In this document: piece after piece, positions 1 to 5,049 of the stretch
How the letters are laid out: each line of letters opens with the position of its first letter
How positions within the stretch are numbered: position 1 is the first letter of the stretch
Assembly (NCBI GenBank): GCA_035534495.1
Contig: DATLRW010000204.1
Location: 1 to 8,694 of the forward strand
DNA length: 8,694 nt
Direction of reading: 5' to 3'
Source of the DNA: JAKASX01 sp035534495
GTDB lineage: Bacteria; Acidobacteriota; Terriglobia; Acidiferrales; UBA7541
Translations under genes and position numbers: made by a program
The notes under the pieces: generated by a model
What the model was told of the DNA's origin: nothing
Database searches by the model: none
Seen by the model: the letters and a program-made list of their open reading frames with translations, nothing else

Positions 1-66
1 GAAGACCAGAAGGCCGCGAGCCAGACCGCCAAGGCCGGCGAGCCGGAAATCCTAGTTACCGTGTAG
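1..66 (+). CDS. C-terminal end of a probable HicB-type antitoxin (5' end outside window)
   Basis: An open frame runs from the first base to a TAG at 64-66 and encodes 21 residues ending in EPEILVTV. The HicA-type toxin gene starts four bases after this stop, the usual antitoxin-then-toxin arrangement of many hicBA pairs. Short HicB proteins often end in a hydrophilic stretch and a small beta-strand of this kind. The call rests mainly on position, because the diagnostic partial RNase H-like part of HicB lies outside the window. The protein would neutralise the downstream toxin and probably repress its own promoter, which is also outside the window. Confidence 0.5.
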   Translation, partial: EDQKAASQTAKAGEPEILVTV

Positions 67-70
67 CCGA

Positions 71-292
71 GTGGCCCGCCTCGCCAACATCTCAGGCAAG
101 GAAGCGGTAGTCGCGTTTGAGAAGGCCGGCTGGAGCCGCGCCGGCCAGGTCGGCAGTCACGTTGTAATGACGAAAACCGGGCTGCGCGTCAACCTTTCAA
201 TTCCCCAACACAAGGAACTTTCCATCGGCACGCTCCGCGCGCTCATTCGCCACGCCGGGCTGACCGTCGAGAAATTCCTCACCCTGCTTTAA
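71..292 (+). CDS. hicA: HicA-family mRNA interferase toxin
   Basis: This 73-residue protein matches the HicA family (YcfA-like, dsRBD-like fold), ribosome-dependent or independent mRNA interferases held in check by HicB. Visible family marks are an N-terminal helix ending in EKAGW (17-21), the GSHVVM segment with the candidate catalytic histidine H30, the strand RVNLSIPQHKEL (39-50), and the C-terminal helix SIGTLRALIRHAGLTVEKFL (51-70), which matches the usual G-T-L-R-x-I-x-x-x-G-L-x-x-x-x-F pattern. Length is normal for the family. The start is GTG, because the frame is closed by a TAG at 53-55 and no ATG lies between. It follows the probable antitoxin by four bases, so the two are probably translationally coupled. 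It ends 23 bases before a convergent gene, with no convincing terminator between. All key residues are present, so the toxin is probably functional. Confidence 0.85.
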   Translation: MARLANISGKEAVVAFEKAGWSRAGQVGSHVVMTKTGLRVNLSIPQHKELSIGTLRALIRHAGLTVEKFLTLL

Positions 293-315
293 TCCGCGCT
301 GCGCCGCGCTCGCCT

Positions 316-1194
316 TCAGTTGGGAGCTTGCCAGATGACGTGGTGTTTCTTGTCGTTGCCGAACATGACGATTGAGGCGGCGGAGGTTTGCTTCGTTGCG
401 CCTGAGGTCGCCTCGACCTCGCTTGTGCTCCCCAAGTCCATCTCGAAACCCTGCGAGTCCGAAAGCGTGATGGATGGTGACTCGCCGCCGATCGACAGGC
501 GTGGCAAAGGGTAAAGCCCTCCCCCAGCAGGAATTCCGCCCAACTGGATCACGTCAGTGCCATCCTCTGTGCGGAAGTCCAGGCCCCAGTCGGTTAGCGA
601 CACCTGCTGAACCTGGAACGATTGCCCACCGAATTGCCGGTCCTTCTTGCCGAAGAACGTCAATCCCCCGCTGCCTTGACCGTTCACCAGCGATACGGCT
701 GGCCGCCCGTCGCTGTCGTAAAGGTCAAGGTCGGTTGGCGCGAGCCTGCTGTGACCGTATTGGCCAGATAGGGTGATTGATGGCAATTTTCCACGCAGGT
801 CAAGGAGGGGCGACCCCGTCAAGCCCACGTTTATGACCGCGCTGTTTCCCTGCTCGTCTGAGATGGAGACAGCCCCGTTGCCGAAATGCCCTATGCCGCT
901 CGCCGTCGCCTGAACCAGCGCCTTGCCGTCCGCGTCGAGGGCGTCCACGCTTGCGACGCCGTATCTGTTAACGGACAGCCTGACCCGCACCTTGCCCGAA
1001 GCGTCCACCACATCAAACTCGTGCGCCACGATCTTCTGGGGGATCGCCGGTGTTGCGTAAGCAGCCCCAAGCCCGGCCATCCCCACGATCAGTATCAATG
1101 CCACCAGCGCGGTGCGCTTCAACCGCCGATTGTCCCGCTCAAGTCTTTCAAGCCGTCCGAGAATCCCACTCACTTTCGCTTCCTCTGCCTGCAT
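316..1194 (-). CDS. Membrane-anchored protein with D-x-x-G beta repeats, function unknown
   Basis: The 292-residue protein starts at the ATG at 1194-1192, chosen because a strong Shine-Dalgarno AAGGAGGG lies seven bases upstream. The frame stays open for another 140 codons, but that extension is antisense to the integrase. A short charged, possibly coiled-coil segment (8-26) is followed by one hydrophobic helix (28-46, TALVALILIVGMAGLGAAYA) and a long Gly/Asp-rich beta region. The turn D-x-x-G recurs about every 20-50 residues: D64-G67, D87-G90, D113-G116, D160-G163 and D246-G249, each followed by a short strand such as KVRVRLSV. This pattern (D-x-x-G-K/R-x-R-x-x-L) is known from many uncharacterised bacterial proteins and suggests a solenoid or beta-sandwich outside the membrane. 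Topology is probably cytoplasmic N-terminus, exported C-terminus. It sits between a toxin-antitoxin pair and an integrase, so it may be cargo of the element. No enzymatic motif is visible. Confidence 0.75.
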   Translation of the reverse strand: MQAEEAKVSGILGRLERLERDNRRLKRTALVALILIVGMAGLGAAYATPAIPQKIVAHEFDVVDASGKVRVRLSVNRYGVASVDALDADGKALVQATASGIGHFGNGAVSISDEQGNSAVINVGLTGSPLLDLRGKLPSITLSGQYGHSRLAPTDLDLYDSDGRPAVSLVNGQGSGGLTFFGKKDRQFGGQSFQVQQVSLTDWGLDFRTEDGTDVIQLGGIPAGGGLYPLPRLSIGGESPSITLSDSQGFEMDLGSTSEVEATSGATKQTSAASIVMFGNDKKHHVIWQAPN

Positions 1195-1201
1195 GACCTT
1201 T

Positions 1202-1220
1202 CCCTCCTTGGCCGCCAAGG
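1202..1220 (-). promoter_or_regulatory. Hairpin overlapping the Shine-Dalgarno of the D-x-x-G repeat protein gene
   Basis: In the minus-strand mRNA the arms CCTTGG (1220-1215) and CCAAGG (1211-1206) can pair as six G-C/A-U pairs around a three-base loop. The 3' arm includes the first four bases of the Shine-Dalgarno AAGGAGGG (1209-1202). The start codon is at 1194. Such a hairpin could limit ribosome access. Whether it is regulatory or accidental cannot be told from one sequence. Confidence 0.45.
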
Positions 1221-1299
1221 GTAGCTCATGAAGGCCGGAGTCAGAACGGTTGACGCGACTCGGGTTTCCAGGCGGCCACCGGCCGCGCATCTTTAATGC

Positions 1300-1328
1300 T
1301 TGACAATATAAACCTAAACGTTTAAGAT
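1300..1328 (+). promoter_or_regulatory. Sigma70-like promoter for the small ORF and integrase
   Basis: A perfect -35 box TTGACA (1300-1305) is followed by a 17-base spacer and a -10 box TAAGAT (1323-1328, four of six consensus bases). The surrounding DNA is markedly AT-rich compared with the flanking genes. Transcription would start around 1334-1336, at the ATG of the 54-codon ORF (1335). That implies a leaderless mRNA and fits the absence of a Shine-Dalgarno before that ATG. Confidence 0.7.
1315..1324. promoter_or_regulatory. Palindromic operator candidate in the promoter spacer
   Basis: TAAACGTTTA is a perfect 10-base palindrome lying between the -35 and -10 boxes and touching the first bases of the -10. 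A dimeric repressor bound here would block the rightward promoter. The divergent gene starting at 1194 could also be affected. The binding protein is not known; no classical repressor gene is seen in the window. Confidence 0.4.
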
Positions 1329-1334
1329 ATAGCC

Positions 1335-1499
1335 ATGATTCCCAAGGAAGTGAGAGACGCGGCGGCATGGATGGGGCGCAAGAGCTACCGGGCGCGACTC
1401 GAACGGCTCGGCATCGAGCGCATTCGCGAGATCGCGCGTGAGAACGGCAAGCTCGGCGGGCGTCCGCCGAAAAAAGGAAAACTCGATGGAAACCGTTGA
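1335..1499 (+). CDS. Small basic protein (54 aa) overlapping the integrase start
   Basis: The ORF starts at the ATG directly at the predicted transcription start and ends with a TGA inside the integrase gene, overlapping it by 14 bases. The product is rich in Arg and Lys. It has a predicted helical part (residues 3-38, for example KSYRARLERLGIERIREIAR) and a C-terminal stretch ENGKLGGRPPKKGK (37-50). Its GRP core flanked by basic residues resembles an AT-hook, which binds the minor groove of AT-rich DNA. Small proteins ending in similar LGGRP(K/R) stretches are known from mobile elements. There is no Shine-Dalgarno, consistent with leaderless translation. The overlap suggests it helps feed ribosomes to the integrase. 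A role in DNA binding, autoregulation or excision is inference. It could also be a non-functional leader ORF. Confidence 0.6.
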   Translation: MIPKEVRDAAAWMGRKSYRARLERLGIERIREIARENGKLGGRPPKKGKLDGNR

Positions 1500-2646
1500 A
1501 GCTGTCCTGGTCGAATCCCCAGAGCCGAAGCCGCAGCGCCGGAGCCGCCGCAACCCGCGCGGCATCTTCGAGCGCAAGCCGGGCATGTGGTGGATTCGAT
1601 ATATCGACGCGCAAGGCCGCTACCGGCGCGAGAAGGCCGGCACGAAAGGCATGGCGATTGAGCTATACCGGAAACGCAAGACGGAAGCCCTCGCCGGCAA
1701 AAAGCTTCCCGAGAAGCTACGCCGCGCGACTGTCAGTTTTGCCGAAATTGCCCGCGATGCCCTCGCTTACTCGAAGGCGAACAAGCGCAGCTACGAGGAT
1801 GACGTGGTGCGGATCGAGCCGATGCTCGGCTGGTGGCGCGAACGCGCGGCCGATTCCATCATGGCTCAAGAAGCCGAGCGCCGGCTTGGACAAGCGGCCG
1901 AGGAAAACGGATGGTCGCCGGCGACGGTGAACCGTTATCGCTCCCTGCTTTCGCTCGTCTATCGGCTGGCGATTCGCAATGACAAGGCCGCAGACAACCC
2001 GGCGCGGCTTGTGGCGCATCGGCAGGAGCCGACCGGACGCATCCGGTTCTTATCGGCGGAAGAGGAAGTACGGCTCCGCGCCGTGATCGAAGCCGAATGC
2101 CCCGAACACATGCCAGAGCTGGAATTGGCCCTCCACACCGGCTTGCGCCGCTCTGAACAATACGGTTTGACGTGGGAGAACGTGAACCTTGCCCGCCGCG
2201 TGCTGACGATTCCCCGCTCGAAGAACGGCCTCACCCGGCACGTCCCGCTCAACGGCCCGGCGCTGGCAGCCTTGGGCGAGCTACGCAAGCGGAGCGACGG
2301 CACCGGCCCCGTGATGCGGAATCTCCAAGGTGAACCGCTGGCTAGCTCCCGGCACTGGTTCGAACCGGCCATGCGCCACGCGAAGCTCCGGGCCTTCTCC
2401 TGGCATTGCCTTCGGCACACGTTCGCCTCGCGGCTGGTGATGGCCGGCGTAGACATTCGCACCGTGCAGGAACTCATGGGACACCGCTCGATCCTGATGA
2501 CGGTGCGCTACAGCCACCTTTCCCCGCAGCACACCTTGGCAGCCGTGGAAAGGCTGGCCGGGTCCGTTCCAGCCACGCCAACCGACACCACTACCGACAC
2601 CAGACCTCCCGCGCCGATTCAGCCCGAAGCGGCCTACGTGCAGTAA
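1486..2646 (+). CDS. Tyrosine recombinase / phage-type integrase
   Basis: The 386-residue protein starts at ATG 1486, with AAGGA (1474-1478) seven bases upstream. A GTG at 1438 in the same frame has no such signal and would lie deep in the small ORF. The N-terminal part (about 27-66, GIFERKPGMWWIRYIDAQGR) resembles the arm-type DNA-binding domain. A helical core-binding (SAM-like) domain spans about 83-172, and the catalytic domain spans about 186-358. All active-site residues are visible: R221 in HTGLRRSE, K246 in PRSKNGL, H307 and R310 in WHCLRHTF, H333 in MGHRS, and the nucleophile Y342 in RYSHLS. The last 28 residues (359-386) are a Pro/Thr-rich tail. The protein cuts and rejoins DNA at att sites through a 3'-phosphotyrosine link. 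It is complete and looks active. It ends 32 bases before tRNA-His, a plausible integration landmark. Confidence 0.93.
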   Translation: METVEAVLVESPEPKPQRRSRRNPRGIFERKPGMWWIRYIDAQGRYRREKAGTKGMAIELYRKRKTEALAGKKLPEKLRRATVSFAEIARDALAYSKANKRSYEDDVVRIEPMLGWWRERAADSIMAQEAERRLGQAAEENGWSPATVNRYRSLLSLVYRLAIRNDKAADNPARLVAHRQEPTGRIRFLSAEEEVRLRAVIEAECPEHMPELELALHTGLRRSEQYGLTWENVNLARRVLTIPRSKNGLTRHVPLNGPALAALGELRKRSDGTGPVMRNLQGEPLASSRHWFEPAMRHAKLRAFSWHCLRHTFASRLVMAGVDIRTVQELMGHRSILMTVRYSHLSPQHTLAAVERLAGSVPATPTDTTTDTRPPAPIQPEAAYVQ

Positions 2647-2678
2647 GGCTTTTTGTTGTATGCTGTTAGCAATCCGGC

Positions 2679-2754
2679 GGTGAGCGTAGCTCAGCGGCAG
2701 AGCATCGGACTGTGGCTCCGAGGGTCGGGGGTTCAAATCCCCTCGCTCACCCCA
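2679..2754 (+). tRNA. tRNA-His (anticodon GTG)
   Basis: The full cloverleaf can be folded: acceptor GTGAGCG (2680-2686) with CGCTCAC (2744-2750), D stem GCTC/GAGC, anticodon stem TCGGA/TCCGA with loop CTGTGGC (anticodon GTG at 2712-2714), five-base variable region, and T arm with loop TTCAAAT. The extra 5' base G-1 (2679) opposite discriminator C (2751), the hallmark of tRNA-His, is present, and CCA is encoded (2752-2754). The upstream spacer from the integrase stop is only 32 bases, so any promoter must overlap the integrase 3' end. The best -10 candidate is TATGCT (2659-2664), without a good -35. The gene is intact, so the integration event left or restored a working tRNA. Confidence 0.97.
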
Positions 2755-2761
2755 AGCTTTT

Positions 2762-2801
2762 CCGGGTTTATCCCCAATACTGGCATTACAGAATAAACCG
2801 G
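2762..2801. repeat. Imperfect inverted repeat between tRNA-His and the convergent gene
   Basis: GGTTTAT (2765-2771) and ATAAACC (2793-2799) are perfect inverted copies separated by 21 bases. CCG and CGG on the outside extend the stem if one base is bulged. It starts eight bases after the tRNA and lies between convergent transcripts. It may be a weak bidirectional terminator or processing structure, but neither strand shows the T-run of an intrinsic terminator. Confidence 0.4.
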
Positions 2802-2868
2802 CCACTGGGGGAACAGCCCTCGGCCGAACCGGTTGTCGAGTGTACGGATGACAGCCGGCCAAATCGCC

Positions 2869-3801
2869 CTACGTTTGGGGAAGCCAGGCGCGGGACATTC
2901 GCGTCAAGCTGGAAAACAGCGCCTGACTGCTCTGGCGAACGTTCTGGAAATAGACCCCAAAGCCGCCTTCCCCGGCATCGATGCTCGCCGTGCCCCCGCT
3001 TTGGCAATAATTCCCGAGAGCCGGCTGATAGCCCTTCGTCAGAGCATTTACCTGTTTCATCAATCGGCCTGGTTCCCGGCCGTGGAGCACGCTTCCGCGG
3101 CAGTAATAGTCGCCGTCTTGCGGAAGCACCCAAACCAGCAGGTTCGGATCGCTCAATTTCTGGCGCACGCCCAATCCGACAAGCAACTTCGGCATGCTCG
3201 TGGGGGTCAGCGCCAACGCCATCGCCAGGAAAACCAGCAGAAAGGCAGCCACCGGAAAAAGTGGCGGCCCTGTCCTGCCGGTTCTCGGTTTGTATGCCTT
3301 TTTGTTCCACCCGGCTAGCGACGACGCGGAAAAGGGGCCGGCCTTGGTTTTCACCGGGCGACGAGCGTCCTCGCCCGCCTTCGAGAGAGCGTTTTGCATC
3401 CATTCCTGTCCGGTTTCCGGCCGGCGCTGGCCGAGGTGAGCGCCGCCGACGCGGCGATAGGGAAAGATCAGGCACATCTCCCCGCTGGGAAACTGCACCT
3501 GAAGAATCGAATTCGGGTCGCGCGAATCCAATTTCTTCTCGCCCTGAGCCGCCTCTCTGGCATGGGTAATTTTGCAGCCGCGCAAATCCAAATCCATTTC
3601 GCGGCCGTCGCCGGAAACGGTGACGATTCCGTCGGGATCAACCAACCCCACAATGCCATCGATGGAAACGCGCACGTTCGCGGACAACCCCGGCCGGCAG
3701 AGAAAGCAAACTTCGACGGAAATGGAGGCCTGGCGCCAGTCCCAAAAAATACGCAACGCATCTCTGAAGGGAACGACTTTTTCTTTAGTGGTTGGTTTCA
3801 T
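2869..3801 (-). CDS. Membrane-anchored protein of unknown function with a Cys/Tyr C-terminal motif
   Basis: This 310-residue protein starts at ATG 3801-3799, with only a weak GGGG (Shine-Dalgarno-like) about ten bases upstream. The N-terminal part (about 24-115) alternates short strands and turns, for example ANVRVSIDGIVGLVDPDGIV, and looks like a small soluble beta domain. A basic linker leads to one hydrophobic helix (180-198, PLFPVAAFLLVFLAMALAL). The C-terminal region (221-266) has W224, Y232-Y233-C234, G236, H240-G241, G257-Y258 with P260-A261, and C266. This spacing resembles a motif I recall from bacterial proteins of unknown function (W-x-N-x-x-S-x-x-Y-H-C-x-G-x-x-x-Y-G then G-Y-x-P-A). 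C234 and C266 might form a disulfide or bind a metal. It is convergent with tRNA-His and separated by 324 bases from the next gene on its strand, so it is probably transcribed alone. I do not recognise a named family. Other open frames over this stretch are poor in composition. Confidence 0.7.
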   Translation of the reverse strand: MKPTTKEKVVPFRDALRIFWDWRQASISVEVCFLCRPGLSANVRVSIDGIVGLVDPDGIVTVSGDGREMDLDLRGCKITHAREAAQGEKKLDSRDPNSILQVQFPSGEMCLIFPYRRVGGAHLGQRRPETGQEWMQNALSKAGEDARRPVKTKAGPFSASSLAGWNKKAYKPRTGRTGPPLFPVAAFLLVFLAMALALTPTSMPKLLVGLGVRQKLSDPNLLVWVLPQDGDYYCRGSVLHGREPGRLMKQVNALTKGYQPALGNYCQSGGTASIDAGEGGFGVYFQNVRQSSQALFSSLTRMSRAWLPQT

Positions 3802-3819
3802 CTCGATTACCCCGCACTT

Positions 3820-3857
3820 TCGGCGACCTTTTAAGTTTGGATAAGTACCGTCGCCGA
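3820..3857 (-). promoter_or_regulatory. Inverted repeat in the leader of the 310-residue protein gene
   Basis: TCGGCGAC (3820-3827) and GTCGCCGA (3850-3857) are perfect eight-base inverted copies around a 22-base AT-rich centre, beginning 18 bases before the start codon. In mRNA this would be a GC-rich hairpin upstream of the ribosome site; in DNA it could be a two-half-site operator flanking an AT-rich core. The centre contains TACTTAT on the minus strand, a possible weak -10. Which of these holds cannot be decided here. Confidence 0.4.
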
Positions 3858-3863
3858 CGTCAT

Positions 3864-4073
3864 TGTTTCAGAGGCAGGGCAACAGTAGAAGGAAAATACG
3901 ATTAGAAACGACAGATAGTGGAGCACAAAGTCTGTTTCATTTCGGATTAGTTGCTCAACATTGATACTTATCTATCGAAACAGACTAAGTAACTTTCCAA
4001 GGTAGATCGACTTAGACTTGGCGTAGACCCGGCCTGACAAATACTTATAGGGCACATTCAACATGTTTCAGAG
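3864..4073 (+). repeat. Direct repeat TGTTTCAGAG, two copies
   Basis: The ten bases TGTTTCAGAG occur at 3864-3873 and 4064-4073, exactly 200 bases apart. A shorter TGTTTCA is found at 3933-3939. They may be binding sites for one regulator, but chance cannot be excluded for so short a word. Confidence 0.4.
3929..3986. repeat. Ten-base inverted repeat AGTCTGTTTC / GAAACAGACT
   Basis: AGTCTGTTTC (3929-3938) and GAAACAGACT (3977-3986) are perfect inverted copies separated by 38 AT-rich bases. The arms contain the TGTTTC word repeated in the same intergenic region. It may be a pair of regulator sites or the stem of a non-coding RNA; there is no T-run behind it. Confidence 0.45.
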
Positions 4074-4125
4074 TGACACACTTACTGCACTTTCGAATAT
4101 CGAGGGCACGATACCGAGTTGGGCG

Positions 4126-5049
4126 TCAGGCTTTTCCGGGGGGCTCGAGCGCTGCCACATCGCCATGGGCCGGGCCTGGATGCCCGCCGACGATGAGAAG
4201 CGGCTTGTCGGTTTCTCGCATCAATGCTTCGATCATTTCTTCTTCGAGAAGCGGACTCTGACCGCTCAGCACAAGAGCCCTGCCCTGTTCGGACCGAACG
4301 GCGCGCAGTAAATCGGATTTGTCATTCGAGTGGATCGCCCGGAAACGAAGTTGGAGATGCGCCTCGCCGAGCAGTCCCAAAACTTCGGCTTCTCCTTGTC
4401 CCTCCAGGCGGCCCGAGAGCGTCGGAAGAAGCACGGTCAGGCGATTTCCGGACGTCCCGGCCAGTTGCGCCGCAAAGCGGCAAGCCGCTTCGGCACCCTT
4501 CGAGCCATCGTAGACCACCAGAACCGGCTCCGGCGCTTGAAGAGGCCGCCGGGCGCGCAAAAAGGACGATTGCGTGCCGGCTACCGCTTGGGATGTGGAA
4601 CCAACCTGGGGCCTCCGTCCCATCGGCCAGCCGGCGCCGCCAAGACTCAGGCTGAGCAGATCGGCTTCGGCCGCAGCCAGGAGAATTTCCGCGAGCAAGC
4701 GGCCGCGAACGATCCGGAACGACCAGCTCACGTGGGAATGGGCGGCCGCGCGGGCCAGTTCCCTTCTGGCCCCTTCCGCCAGCGCCTTGAGTTCCCTTTC
4801 CATGTGCAAGCCGCTGAGCGGCTCCTCGCTCGCGGCGGGATAGAGGAAGCGGGTCGCGGAGGCGGCGGCCGCGAGCCGCAAAAGGTCGGCGTCCTCGACG
4901 AAGAGGCCCAGGAGTTCCGCCTTCCAGCGGGCCGCCAGTTCCGCGGCGTTTTGGAGCGCTTCCAGGCTGCGCGAGGAAGAATCCAGAGCCACCAGGATGC
5001 GGTGAATCCGTACTCCCGTCTCCTCCGCTTCGCGCTCGCTTCCACTCAC
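4126..5049 (-). CDS. Universal stress protein with two Usp domains
   Basis: The 307-residue protein has a first Usp domain at about 13-168: strand HRILVALDSS with D23, helix to 43, strand AELLGLFVED, then VRGRLLAEILLAAAEADLLS. A glycine-rich GGAG...GRRPQVGSTS segment (137-153) corresponds to the ATP-binding G-2X-G-9X-G-S/T region. The second domain (about 175-288) begins with PVLVVYDGS (D181) and ends with DKPLLIVGG, but lacks the G-x9-G-S loop. It therefore probably does not bind ATP and acts in dimer contacts. No membrane helix is seen, so it is cytoplasmic. Translation starts with GTG (5049-5047), preceded by GGAGG (5061-5057) at seven bases. The GTGA overlaps the protease stop codon, so the two genes are coupled. 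It is the last gene of the operon. Usp proteins respond to starvation, redox and energy stress; the exact partner is unknown. Confidence 0.85.
   Translation of the reverse strand: MSGSEREAEETGVRIHRILVALDSSSRSLEALQNAAELAARWKAELLGLFVEDADLLRLAAAASATRFLYPAASEEPLSGLHMERELKALAEGARRELARAAAHSHVSWSFRIVRGRLLAEILLAAAEADLLSLSLGGAGWPMGRRPQVGSTSQAVAGTQSSFLRARRPLQAPEPVLVVYDGSKGAEAACRFAAQLAGTSGNRLTVLLPTLSGRLEGQGEAEVLGLLGEAHLQLRFRAIHSNDKSDLLRAVRSEQGRALVLSGQSPLLEEEMIEALMRETDKPLLIVGGHPGPAHGDVAALEPPGKA

Larger units (their letters stand above)
3802..4125. other. Non-coding, AT-richer intergenic region with short repeats
   Basis: No convincing gene is seen in these 324 bases. The middle (about 3880-4060) is clearly more AT-rich than its surroundings. 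The hexamer TGTTTC occurs at 3864-3869, 3933-3938 and 4064-4069, with GAAAC(A/G) inverted at 3905-3910 and 3977-3982. TACTTAT occurs at 3965-3971 and 4042-4048 and inverted at 3841-3847. The region should hold the promoter of the gene starting at 3801 and the end of the stress-protein operon, but I see no good sigma70 boxes and no hairpin followed by a T-run. Confidence 0.6.

Noticed and set aside
1438..1485. GTG start 16 codons upstream of the chosen integrase start
   Set aside because: No Shine-Dalgarno precedes it and the extra residues do not look like integrase. ATG 1486 has AAGGA at the right distance.
1195..1614. 140-codon upstream extension of the D-x-x-G repeat protein frame
   Set aside because: It is antisense to the integrase and small ORF, is rich in Arg/Cys/Pro, and has no ribosome site. 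The ATG at 1194 has a strong one.
2281..2862. Open frame on the minus strand encoding GERGDLNPRPSEPQSDALPL
   Set aside because: This peptide is the well-known false translation of the antisense strand of a tRNA gene; the frame lies over tRNA-His and the antisense of the integrase.
2755..2868. Intrinsic terminator between tRNA-His and the convergent gene
   Set aside because: Inverted repeats are present but none is followed by a T-run on either strand, so it is listed only as a repeat.
2712..3569. Long plus-strand frame of 285 codons
   Set aside because: It begins inside the tRNA, is dominated by Arg/Pro/Ser, and is antisense to the better-supported 310-residue protein.
4063..4311. 82-codon plus-strand frame beginning with MFQSD
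   Set aside because: Only its first 20 codons lie outside the antisense of the stress-protein gene, with no ribosome site and no convincing promoter.
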